DNA of 64,000 nucleotides from Lepiota brunneoincarnata. Lineage: Eukaryota > Basidiomycota > Agaricomycetes > Agaricales > Agaricaceae. Positions 31,222 through 42,400 of this stretch are shown here, in pieces (positions within the stretch are counted from its first letter, which is position 1; every line of letters begins with the position of its first letter). The stretch is from contig JAEBUN010000014.1 of the NCBI GenBank assembly GCA_023014365.1, forward strand, positions 1,116,001 through 1,180,000. Reading direction: 5' to 3'. The position numbers and the translations under genes are program-made. The notes below the pieces were generated by a model, which searched no databases, was not told the DNA's origin, and saw only the letters and a program-made list of their open reading frames with translations.

Positions 31222-31388
31222 GGTTCTCAATGCATTGTTTGGATGGGCAGATGGTTCAGACCACACAACTTGTCCAACGCAGAGCTAGGAATAATATTGT
31301 TGTTTGTAGATGACCAGGCATGTAATCAGTGAGGGATAAAGGTACAAGTGAATGCATACTCACTTGGTACAAAAGAAAGTGGAACTGA

Positions 31389-31721
31389 ATGAGGGCAAGT
31401 AGAGCATCTGTCAAGACACAAGCCAGATGCTGTGTCTTGGGCAAGGGGAGACACATGGTACAGGCCATGGGTGGCGAATTCTACCGACACTTTGTCCCAT
31501 CAGAACCAACCTCCTGCCCATGTGGAGAGGAACAACAAACATGCAAACACATACTCCTCATATGCCCATTATATGAACAACATTGCCTCATCCTGAAGAA
31601 TGTCTCCAACAGACTTTACTTCCCACAGACTCTAGGCACTAGAGATGGCATAATGACACTAGCAGCTTTCCTGGAAAAATTCAGGGCTTACATGAAGTCT
31701 GGCAATGGCCTACCTCAGTGA
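31389..31721 (+). pseudogene. C-terminal fragment of a LINE-type reverse transcriptase
   Basis: An open frame ending at 31721 encodes a Cys/His motif (EPTSCPCGEEQQTCKHILL, CPLYEQH) followed by LGTRDGIMTLAAFLEK. This pattern is typical of the extreme C-terminus of non-LTR retrotransposon ORF2 proteins in Agaricomycetes (from memory). The catalytic RT part is absent, as expected of a 5'-truncated LINE copy. The first residues may derive from TPR-CHAT upstream DNA. Confidence 0.6.
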
Positions 31722-31913
31722 TGACACCTGAACATTAACAACATCCCTCATGACAATCAAACAGCAAGGGAAAGGGAACTGGGTGGGCTAAATTGTGACT
31801 AGCCCCACACTTCATCTGGATCTCACACTTTTTACCTCCTTTCATTTTATCATTAATTTCACTACTTCTTGCTGCCTTTTACTATAGATGCTGCTCCAAT
31901 AACACAGGGAGTA

Positions 31914-32255
31914 CACCACTCTACTAGAAACCTCCACAGTTTTTTTGGACCTTTATCTATGTAGATAGTTCATATCTTGAGGGGGTCCATAGCTGTTAAT
32001 TGAGTGGACCCACTGCGTCTTAGCACTAGTTCACTTATGTAAATGCAGAATACAAAGAGAAAAACAAAGGGGGGGGCAGGCACGTGACATGGTTTCTTTT
32101 GTTTTGTTTTGTATTCTGCATTTATAAACGGCCACCAGAAAACTAGTGCTAAGATGTGGTGGGCCCACTGTATTAACAGATGGGCCCCCTTGAGAGGTGA
32201 ACTATCTACATGGGTGAAAGTCTGAAAGAATGTGGAGGTTTCTAGTAGTGTAGTG
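31914..32255. mobile_element. Fold-back MITE with long inverted arms
   Basis: 342 bp. The left end CACCACTCTACTAGAAACC and the inverted right end CACTACACTACTAGAAACC match at 17 of 19 positions. The inverted similarity continues inward for about 150 bp (GTAGATAGTTCA, GGGGGYCCAT, CTTAGCACTAGT, TAAATGCAGAATACAAA) to a short centre with a G run. No coding capacity. No convincing target duplication was seen. Confidence 0.75.
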
Positions 32256-33258
32256 ACATGGTATGGTCACATCACTTGTAGTATATGAAATCTTTACCTT
32301 CATACAGACCCTCCTCCCTCACTTGCCAGCCTTCAATTTTGCATGTATAGTATGCAATATCCAGCACCCCCTCCAACTCCTGACCATGCCTGACACCCAC
32401 AAATAGATGAACACATCACTGAAAATGAGACCACCCTACAAGGTGCCAACCCTGGCACTATCATCATCCAACACTTCCAATTACACCCTGCCTTTGACAT
32501 AACCAGACATCCCTAATGAGACAGCATCCCAACCATCACCAACACTAACACTGACACCAAACTGCTGTGGTTAAAGCCACCAACCCAACATATCCCACTA
32601 CTTGCCCCCAATCTTCAGCCTCAGCCTTTCCTCAACACTTGGAGTTCAAACCACCCAACGAGCCAGATTTCCGAATACACTACCACTTTTGGTCACATCC
32701 CAAATAAGCATGATCTTTAGTGCTATGGGTTTATGCACCCTCTACCACTATGGGCCTGCACACCTTCTATTTGCTACAGGTCTACACACCCCTCTATCTA
32801 TTTTGGTAGGATCTGCGCACCAACTATCTGCTTTGCTGTTGGTTTATGCAGCCTTTATCTGCCACAATAAGAGTTGACTCTTGCAAAAGTTTCAGTTCTA
32901 CATTTTACTCACACTCAGTAAGGGAGTGACCGGACCACAGACCATAACTCAAACATTGTTTTGGGGGTGTAACATGTTAAGAAGGCCTCATACTGGACCT
33001 GACCCCAATCTTTGTATGTAACAGGCTCCGGTAGACCGTCATGGACCAGTTATCATTTGAACACTACAAGATAGGCAGTTAGACATTAGCTTGGGCAGCA
33101 AAACATGTGGGTATAGTATATTACACTATAAATTCAGACTGCAGCCTTGTAATATGCTATGAATCTGATGATTGGCCATGTTGCAGACATGACACCTGAA
33201 AGGGCCCTCATTTGTGGAAGCAGATTACACTGACTTAGCCTATGACAATTTACATGCA
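32256..33258. other. Non-coding stretch between MITE and gene B
   Basis: No gene is recognised. It contains degenerate tandem repeats at 32722-32870. From about 32900 to 33258 it matches 48470-48893, the 3' flank of TPR-CHAT remnant D, including the last codons of the DUF6533-like gene in decayed form. Confidence 0.5.
32722..32870. repeat. Degenerate tandem repeat, five units of 27-31 bp
   Basis: Units have the pattern TATGGGTTTATGCACCCTCT and variants (GGCCTGCACACCTTC, GGTCTACACACCCCTC, GGATCTGCGCACCAAC, GGTTTATGCAGCCTT). No coding frame is supported. Confidence 0.5.
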
Positions 33259-34876
33259 TCATACACCATAATGTACAAAAGGCACCCAGGAGTAAAACAA
33301 GTCCTGTCCCAACTTTCGTAGCTCCTTCATGCCTTCATGCAATGATCTTGCTGCCTGTTCACTGTTTGGTTCCCCTCCAGAAAGGAGGTTCTCATAAACC
33401 TTTTCAGCAACAAACAGGGCGGCCTCATCAGGTATTGACCACATTGTTCCAATAACACTTTGATATCCTGCTCCCAGCATCACCCCAGTGATATGCACTG
33501 CCTTGTCTGATGCCTTCTCATCTCCGGTTGCTGTTTGGCAAGCCAACAGAAAGGCGAGGTCAGCATTGGTAAATGGTCTAGCAATGATATCTGTAATCAT
33601 CAACCACTGGTCATGGAGACGGAGACCACTCCACATTGGCTCTAGCACGTCCTGGACAGCATGGCATGCAAGGTGAACCCAACTGCTGCTTGCCATGTTG
33701 GCCAGTACTCATTCTCCAGTCGCTTTCTCATTCTAAAGTGTTTCAAACGCCCACTGCAAGTTGGCAGGGAAATGTTTTCCAATCTTAATCAACTCTGCAT
33801 CAGCATTTGGAAGTGGACTGAGGTGTGGTGAGTCTGCCATGGCAATGCTGATAAGTTTACCAAGAGGCTGTTGTTTTGCTGCCCTTGCCTCCAGTAAGGC
33901 ATTGACTGTTGGTGTGTATGATGACACAACATAGGTGGATGTCTCTTCCCTCTCACCCGCTATTTCATGGCCAGCGGCATGCAGTGGAAGGAAGGTGAGG
34001 GGGCCAGTTGGACACAACCAGATGCAAGGAAGGTGTTCAGGATCTGATGCCCCCATCTGGAATGGTCAGGACTGATATCAGTGGATATGTTGCACTACAG
34101 TGAGTGGCTCTTACTGTAAAGCCCAAGCCCTGAAGGATAGGGCATACAATGCCCTGATAGAGCTTCCCAAGAACCCCCACTATGCGTGAACCATTCATTG
34201 GGAGTGGTGCACCAGGACAGATCCCCTGTCTAGTAAAATAGGGATTTGCAAGATATTGTCAGAGCAATTTTTGCATCTTCTCCACATCCTTGTAGCAGAG
34301 TTTGTTCAATGGGATATGACATACTTGGTTTTTGCCTGGTTCGAGTACTAGTGCATCACAGCGAAGTTTATGGACATTGATGACAACCACAGGACCCGAA
34401 TCTGCAGCTTTCTTTGGAACAGAAAGCTTCTTTGGCAAAAGAAAGTCCTCGAAGTCTGGAAGCGATCATATTTTCTTGATGAGTGAGTCCCATTTTTCTG
34501 CACAGCAATGATGGCACTGGGTTTCTTCCTCAAGAGAGACCACAGTATCAGTGGATGACTCCATTGACTGTTGTTGGCAAGTGACTGCACTTCAGAGCTC
34601 ATGTGAGACTTGGGTGAACTCGTCACAGAGATCTGGGTGGACTTGATGGAGGTTGATGACAGAGGTGTGGAGGTTAAGCAGTTGATTCCAGATGACTGAA
34701 CGTGCTTGTTCAAGCCATTCCAGGGCAAGATTTGGTTTCCCCATAATAAGGGCAACTGCAGCAGCCTCTCTGGGAAGATCTCCAAGCTTATGAAGTTGGG
34801 AGTGATGGGTATCAATAGGGTCTCCAATCCAAGCAGTCTGTGGGAGGAGATCGATGGTGTGACTATATGCACCCAA

Positions 34877-35578
34877 TGTTATGATCTGTGCTCCTTCTGT
34901 ATCCGAGGATAACTGGAGATGGCCTTCAATCACTCTGCAAGGTGTCCAAGACAGTTGGCCTTGTAGAGCTTAGTGGATCACGCTCAATGAGATAATGAGG
35001 GAACACGCCAAGTTAAGGCAGAGAGGGTTAACGACCGCTGTTAACAAGATTAAAGCTTAAGGCTTTAATCTCTACTTGTACAGGCCTTATATACCTATGA
35101 GACACTATATACTCGTTATAGGTAGTTGGGCTGTTCTACTGGTCGTCTGCAGCCTTGACTATGATGCGCATCCTAGCTGATGGCATCCTACTGTTATTTA
35201 TATTACAATGAGTCAATGTCCTTGTTCTCACTGCTGTGCGATGTTCCATCGCTTTCTTCTGACTCATAATCTCCTTCTCCCGATTCTATCTCCATGGAGT
35301 CTCCTCCATTCTCGCTCTCCACTCTCTCAGTACTTCCATCTACATCGGAGGTTGGATCAGTTGATCCATGGCTGTCCTCTTCATCCTCGGGGTATTCCAG
35401 AATATCCTCCAGAGTTATCTCCATTCCTGCTTCTCTTGCCAGGTCCTGCATGGCGTTATAATATTCCCCTTCTTCGTCTTCATACTCTTGTGCTCGTAAC
35501 TGGTCTGTGGTCTCCTGTACCCATCTTGTAAAGTCAAATAGTTGTTCCTGTTCTTCTCGATCTGGACTATTCATAACA
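34877..35578 (-). mobile_element. Solo LTR, family S (copy 2), complete
   Basis: 702 bp with perfect 8-bp inverted ends TGTTATGA/TCATAACA and a 5-bp target duplication CCCAA at 34872-34876 and 35579-35583. Read on the minus strand it has an ORF from base 5, a TATA-like box in the middle and the palindromic TTAAAGC stretch. No internal element sequence remains, so it arose by LTR-LTR recombination. Confidence 0.9.
35203..35574 (-). CDS. Acidic protein encoded inside the S-family LTR (copy 2)
   Basis: 123 codons from the ATG at base 5 of the LTR. The same domain layout as 2212-2589: FDFTRWVQETTDQLRAQE, DLAREAGMEITLEDIL, then a Ser/Glu/Asp-rich tail. Differences between the copies are largely substitutions and one short deletion near the end, with the frame kept. 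Function unknown. Confidence 0.45.
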   Translation of the reverse strand: MNSPDREEQEQLFDFTRWVQETTDQLRAQEYEDEEGEYYNAMQDLAREAGMEITLEDILEYPEDEEDSHGSTDPTSDVDGSTERVESENGGDSMEIESGEGDYESEESDGTSHSSENKDIDSL

Positions 35579-38095
35579 CCCAAGATGGAATGTGGATCAT
35601 GATTAGCTGAGAATTAGAGAGCCCAGCCCCATCTTTGAGCTGCAAGGACTTGGGATGAAGGCGGGCCAGTGTTTGAAGTTGCAGCAGACCAAAAATGAGA
35701 AATTGCTTCATTCAAGTCATTCAGCAAGTCAGTGCAGTCAAATTGACTCTTGAAGGCATTCACAAGGTTGGAAAGTAGTTCTGGTTTATTGGGATGACTG
35801 TTTGGAGTGAGCAATACTCCTTGGTGTTGATTCTTGACTGCTTCGTCAAGGTCACTGAGCACACCTGTATGCTCAAACCAACTGCAAAAGGAGTGCCCAA
35901 GGTTGTTGTGCCCCACTGGTTTGAAAGGGTCACTGTCTAGGATGAGCAACATAGCCTGCTGCTGGTACTTGATTGCCTCGTCAGGGTCACCAAGTGCTCC
36001 TGTGCACTTGTACCAACTGCCAGGAATGATCCCAAGGTTGTTAAGTACCTTTGGGTATTGGCATGTCCATCTGGGGTGAGCAATACCACCCACTGTTGAT
36101 TCTTGATCACCTCGTCTAAGTCATTGAGAGCTCCCCTATGTTCAAAATGAGTGTGGAAGGAATGTGTGAGGTTGTTGAGCCCTATCAGTTTGTCATGGTG
36201 ACCATCAGGGGTGAATGACACTGCCTGCTGCTGATTCTTGATTGTCTCCTCGGGGTCACTGATCATCCCTGTATGGGCGAACTGACCACAGAATGACATT
36301 CTGAGCTTGTTGAGCCTCCGTGGTTTGTTGGCATGCCCATCTGGGGTGAGTAGCACTGCTTCTTGTTGGTTCTTGATAGCCTTGTCAATGTCACTAAGCA
36401 TGCCTGTATGCTCAAACTGCCTGTGGAAGGAACTCCCAAGGTTGCTGGGCCCTCCCAGTTTGTTAGGGTGACCATCTGGACCGAGTAGTACTGCTTCTTG
36501 TTGATACTTTATTGCCTTGTCGATGTCACTTAGATCTCCCACATCCTCAAACCAAGTGTGGTAGGCAATCCCAAGGTTGTTAAGCCTCTCCTGCTTACTA
36601 GGATATCCATCTGGGGTGAGTAATACTGCCTGTTGTTGATTCTCAATTGCTTCTTTGATGTTGCTGAGCGCCCTAGTGTGCTTATACCAACTACGGAGGG
36701 AAACCCAAGGCCTTCAAGTTTCCTTGGTCTGCTGGCATGTCCTGCTGGAGTCAGCCATAATGCCTGCTGGTAATTCTTGATTGCCTTGGCAATGTTGCTG
36801 AGTGCCTCTGTGTGTTCAAACCAGCTATGGAAGGACGTCCCAAGGTGGTGAAGCACCATCAATTCACCAGGATGACCATCAGGGATGAGCAAAATTGCAC
36901 GTTGTTGATATTTGATTGCATCTTCAAGGTCACTGAGCTCCTGTGTTTGCTTATAGCAGAAGTGGAGGAAAAGCCCCAGGTTGTGGAGTACCGTTGGGTT
37001 GTTGGCATACCCATCTGGGTTGAGCCACCCCACTTGCTGCAGGTTCTTGATCGCCTCATCAATGTTGCTAAGCATTTCTGTAGGATTGAACTGGGTGGCA
37101 AAGGAAGTCCCGAGGTTATTGAGCCTCCCCGGTTTGTCGGCATGCCCATCTGGGGTGAGCAACACTGCCTGCTGTAGGTTCTTGATTGCTTCATCAATGT
37201 CACTGAGGACTCCTGTATGCTCAAACCAACTGCGGAATGATATTCCAAGGTTGTTAAGCCCCTTTAGCTTATAAGGGTGTCCATCTGGGATCAGTGGCAA
37301 TGCCAGCTGTTGGTTCTTGATTGCCTCCTCAAGGTCATCTAGCACACCTGTATGTTCAAAATGGCTCTGGAAGGAGGCCCCAAGGTTGTGGAGCCTCAAT
37401 GGTTTGTCAGCATGGCCATCTGGGGTGAGTAACACCGCCAGCTGTTGATTCTGGATTGCCTCGTTGATATAACTAAGCTTGCTTGTACCCTCAAACCAAC
37501 TCCAAAGTGAAGTCCCAAGGTTGTTGAGTCCCTTCACTTGGTCGGGATAGCCATCTGGGATGAGCAGCAGCACCTGCTGCTGGCCTGCAACTGTCTCCTC
37601 AAGGTCACTGAGTGCACTCATACGCCCAAACCGAGTGTGGAAGGAATGTGCCAGGTTGCCAAGCCTCATCGGTTTGCTGGCATCTCCATCTGGGGTGAGC
37701 AACACTGCCTGCTACTGACACTTGATTGCCTTGTTGATGTCACTGAGCACACCTGTATGCTCAAACTGACTGCAAAGGGAATTCCTGAGGCTGTGGAGTA
37801 CTATTGGTTTGAGAGGGTGGCCCTCTGGGATAAGCAGCACTGCTTCCTGTTGATACCTAATTGCTTCGTCGACATCGCTGAGGTTCCCCATAAATTCAAA
37901 TTGACTGCACAAGTGGACCCCAAGGTTGCTGAGCAGCAGGGGTTTATTATCAGAGATGAGTGCCTCCAGTTGCCATTGCTCCTCGATTGCACCCTCAGTG
38001 TCACTGGGCACCTCTGTGTGCTGAAAGCGAATGTGGGAGGATGATGGGAGGTTGTGATGTGAATTTTCTCAAGCTATAGAACTGCAGTTCCCCAT

Positions 38096-39428
38096 GGTCC
38101 TCAATGTGTTGTTTGGATGGACAGATGATTCAGACCACACAAGTTGTCTGATGTGAAGCTAGGGATAATATTGTTGTATGCAAACAACTAGGTGCACAGT
38201 TGGTAAGGGGAAAAGGTAAGAGTGAATGCATACTCACTTAGTACAAAAGAAAGTGGAACTGGGTGAAGGTGTGTGAACCTGGTGTTAGCAGTAAGGGAAC
38301 ACCATCCATGCTATCACAGCCTCACTTGACCAGGCCAAAACAGATGAAAATGTCCTGCCTTGCTGTAATCATATGCCACAACAGGTCGCAACTGGCATGC
38401 ACCTGGTATCTATGCTGAAACCTGCCTGTGTGGACTAAGCTAGCCAAAACCAGTTAAATCCTTCAAAGTGGAGCAGATGTTTTACGCTGGACCTGGCATA
38501 GCTAAGTAGTCATCTGGAAACAGCCTGAGTATGCTGAGAATGACTGTCCAACCAGACTGGGAACTGAGATCTCGTTGCGGAATGAAGGTGCTGAGAGGAC
38601 ATTTGGAGAAATCTGGAGCGGCCGCAGATAGGGCCAGCACTGAAGATGAGCCATTTCGATAGATGTAAATACCACCGATAAGTTTGTGAATTTGACTCTT
38701 TCACCCAGCTGGTGCCCGAGTTCGGGTGACATGGCTGGGTCCACAATGACTTGCCATCCCATTCTGACTCTTGTGCCACGCTGCAATGCTGTCACATACG
38801 CCACCGTCTCCAATGGAGGGTTCATTTCATTTCTGTCTGTTGCCCTGAGATGCTAAGTATCCGATTCAACAGTTGGCATCCCGTCAAACGCAACCCCACT
38901 CCATCCTCACATATAACCAATAGCTGGCATCTGCTGCGTCCAATCATTACCATGGAGAATTGACCGAATTCTGTTTGTCCAATTCATCTCAAGGCGACAA
39001 GCTCGGCATCTTTCCACTCACATGCAAACTTTCTAAGTAGCTGGATCCTCCACAATATACATAGGCATTTTCTTGTGGGACATGAATTCATCCAGCGGAG
39101 GTCGGACTGGGGGAAGATCAAGAAGACCATGGACAAGACGATGTATAATTTGAGTTGCAAGGAGGACTGCAATGTGTTGAATAGATGGTATGGTGGTCAA
39201 GGTGCCCAAGGGGATTCAACGTCCCAGCGCAGAGGCCCTTCTGTCCGTCCGCTTCTATTGCACAGTACTGTACAAGGAACATAAGTGGCTTTTGTGGCGA
39301 TGGATGCCAGTGGCGGCCTCGGAATTTGATAAACAAGTTGAACATGTGGCTATGTGGGTTAACCTACTGCACCAAAATATATGATATTCATATCAAAGAA
39401 AGGCGACAGCAACGGAGTTATACACAGA
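38096..39428. other. Upstream region of gene B and spacer to gene C
   Basis: From 38096 to about 38600 the DNA matches the upstream region of gene C (43975 to about 44480), including a 50-nt leader intron at 38188-38237 (minus strand GTGAGTATG...CACCTAG). From about 38600 to 39428 I see no gene; short open frames in all directions look incidental. Confidence 0.55.
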
Positions 39429-42400
39429 TCATACACCATAATGTACAAATGGCACCCAGGAGTAAAACGAGTCCTGTCCCAACTTTTGTAGCTCCTTCAC
39501 ACCCTCATGCAAAGCTCGTGCTGCTTGTTCACTGCTTGGTTCCCCTCCAGAAAAGAGGTTCTCGTAAACTTTTTCAGCAACAATTGGAGCAGCTGCATCG
39601 GGTATCGACCACATCATCCCAATAACACTTCGATATCCTGCTCCCAGCATTGCCCCAGTGATATGCACCGCCTCGTCTGATGCTTTCTCGTCTCCAGTTG
39701 CCGTTTCGCAAGCTGACAGAAACACAAGGTCGGCGTTGTTAAACAGTCTGGCAATGACATCTGTAATCATCAACCGCCGGTCATGGAGGCAGAGACCACT
39801 CCGCGTCGGCTCTTGCATGTCCTGGACGGCATGGCATGCAAGGTGAACCCAACTGCTGCTCGCCATGTCGGCCAGTACTCGTTCTCCAGTTGCTTGCTTG
39901 TTCCGAAGTGTTTCGAACGTCCACTGCGAGTTGGCAGGGAAATGTTTTCCAATCTTAATCAACTCTGCATCAGCATTTGGAAGTGGACTGAGGTGTGGTG
40001 AGTCTGCCATGGCGATGCCGACAAGTTTACCAAGAGGCTGTCGTTTTGCTGCCCTTGCCTCCAGTAAGGCATTGACTGTTGGTGTGTACGATGACACAAC
40101 ATAATTAGACGTTTCATCCCTCCCGCCCGCTATTTGACAGCCAGCAGCATGCAGCGGAAGGAAGGTGAGGGGGCCAGTTGGACACCACCAGATGCGAGGA
40201 AGGTGCTCAGGATCCGATGTCCCCATCTAGAATGGTCAGAATTGATATCAGTGGACACACTGCACTACAGTGAGTGACTCTTACCGTCAAGCCCAAGCCC
40301 TGAAGAATAGGATACACAATGCTCTGATATAGCTTCCCAAGAACCCCCACTATGCGCGACCCGTTCACTGGGGCTGGTGCACCTGCGCAGTCCCCCTGTC
40401 TAGTAAAATAAGGGTTTGTGAGGTATTCTCTGAGGGATTTTTGCATCTTCTCCACATCTTCGTAGCGGAGTTTGTTCAGCGGAATGTGGCGCACTTGGTC
40501 TCTTCCCGGTTCGAGCACTAATGCATCGCAGCGAAGTGTATGGACATTGATGACAACCACAGGACCCGAATCTGCGGCTTTCTTCAGAACAGAGACCTTC
40601 TTCGGCAAAAGAAAGTCCTCGAAATCTGGAAGCGATTGTATTTTCTTGACAAGTGAGTCCCACTTTTCCGCAAGGCAATGATGGTGCTGGGTTTCTTCCT
40701 CGAGAGAGATCATGGTATCGCTGGATGACTCCATCGGCTGCTGTTGGCGAGTGACTGCGCTTCGAAGCTCATGTGAGACTTGGGTGAACTCAGCACAGAG
40801 ATCTGGATGGACTTGACGGAGGTTAACAATGGAAGTGCGGAGATTAAGCAGTTGATTCCAGACGACTGAACGTGCTTGTTCAAGCCATTCCAGGGCAAGA
40901 TCTGGTTTTCCCATACTCAGTGCGACTGCAGCAGCCCCTCTGGGAAGATCTCCAAGCTTATGAAGTTGGGAGTGACGGGTATCAATAGGGTCTCCGATCC
41001 AAGCAGTCTGTGGGAGGAGATCGATGGCCTGATTATAGGCAGCCAAGACGGAATGTGGATCATGATTTGGTGAGGAAAGGGAAGCCCAGCCCCATCTCTG
41101 AGATGCAATGACTTGGACCGAAGGCAGGCCAGTGTTTGACGTTGCAGCAGACCGGAAATGAGAAATTGCTTCAGTCAAGTCACTCAGCAAGCCAGTGCGG
41201 TCAAACCGACTCTCGAAGGCACTCGCAAGGTTGGAAAGCAGCAGTGGTTTATCGGGGTGGCCATCCAGGATGAGCAGCATGGCCTCCTGATGATAATTGA
41301 TTGCTTGGTCAATGTCACCGGGCACACCTGCATGCTCAAATAGAGTCTGGTAGAAAAGCCCAAGGTTGTGGAGCCTCTCTGGTTTGCTAGTGTGTTCATC
41401 TGGAGTGAGCGACACCACCTGTTGTTGATTCTTGATAGCCTCCTCAAGGTCGCTGCGCACCCCTGTATGCAGAAAGCGACTGTGGGAGGACAACCCAAGC
41501 GTAGCATGCACAGCAGGTTTGTTAGGGTGTCCAACCGGAATGAGTGATATTGCCTGCTGTAGAATCTTGATTGACTTGTCAATGTCGCCGAGTGCCCTTG
41601 CATGCCTGAACCGACTATGAAGCGACAGTCCAAGGTTGCTGAGCCCCCTCGGTTTGTCAGGATGATCATCTGGAGTGAGCAATACTCCTTGGTATTGATT
41701 CTTGATTGCTTCGTCGAGGTCGCTGAGCACTCCTGTACGCTCAAACCAACTATAGAAGGAGTGCCCAAGGTTGTTGAGCCCCCCTGGTTTGAAAGGGTCA
41801 TTGTCTGGGATGAGCAACATAGCCCGCTGTTGGTTCTTGATTGCCTCATCAAGGTCGCTGAGTGCTCCTGTACGCTTATACCGACTGTGGAGGGAGAGCC
41901 CAAGGTTATTAAGTGCCTTTTGGGCGCCGGCATGTCCATCTGGGGTGAGCAACACCACCCGCCGTTGATTCTTTATCGCTTCATCTAGGTCACTGAGGAC
42001 TCCCCTATGCTCAAAACGATCGTGAAAGGAATGTGCGAGGTTGTTGAGCTCTGTCAGTTTGTCACGGCGACCATCGGGGGTGAGCGACACTGCCTGCTGC
42101 TGGTACTTGATCGCCTCCTCAAGGTCACCGATCATCCCCGTATGCTCAAAACGACTGCGGAATGACATTCCCAGGTCGTTGAGCCTCCGTGGTTTGTCGA
42201 CATGCCCATCTGGGGTGAGTAACACTGCTTGTTGTTGGCTCTTGATAGCCTCGTCAATGTCACTAAGCATGCCTGTACGCTCGAACCGACTGTGGAAGGA
42301 GCCCCCGAGGTTGTTGAGCCCTGCCAGTTTGTCAGAGTGGCCATCTGGGGCGAGAAGTACTGCTTCTTGTTGATACTTGATTGCCTCGTTGATGTCGCTT

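Larger units (their letters stand above)
33259..38095 (-). pseudogene. TPR-CHAT gene B, decayed and split by a solo LTR
   Basis: From ATG 38095 (MGNCSS) to the stop at 33259 the sequence follows gene C throughout: an array of 45-residue TPR units, the linker and the CHAT domain. It is broken by many stops and frameshifts: TGA at codon 9, and in CHAT CGG to TAG and CGA to TGA. A 702-bp S LTR sits at 34877-35578 between flanking CCCAA duplications. CHAT still shows WVHLACHA and FLLACQTATGD. Nearly all differences from C are CpG to TpG or CpA, so B looks like a methylated duplicate that decayed by deamination. A short intron matching that of C precedes the exon starting at 34056. Confidence 0.88.

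Noticed and set aside
31389..31721. Open frame as a small host zinc protein
   Set aside because: The Cys/His pattern and downstream motif fit the C-terminal end of a LINE protein, with no gene-like upstream exon.
35039..35578. Shorter LTR ending at GTTAACA (540 bp)
   Set aside because: It gives no target duplication; extending to TGTTATGATC at 34877 gives perfect inverted ends and the CCCAA duplication.
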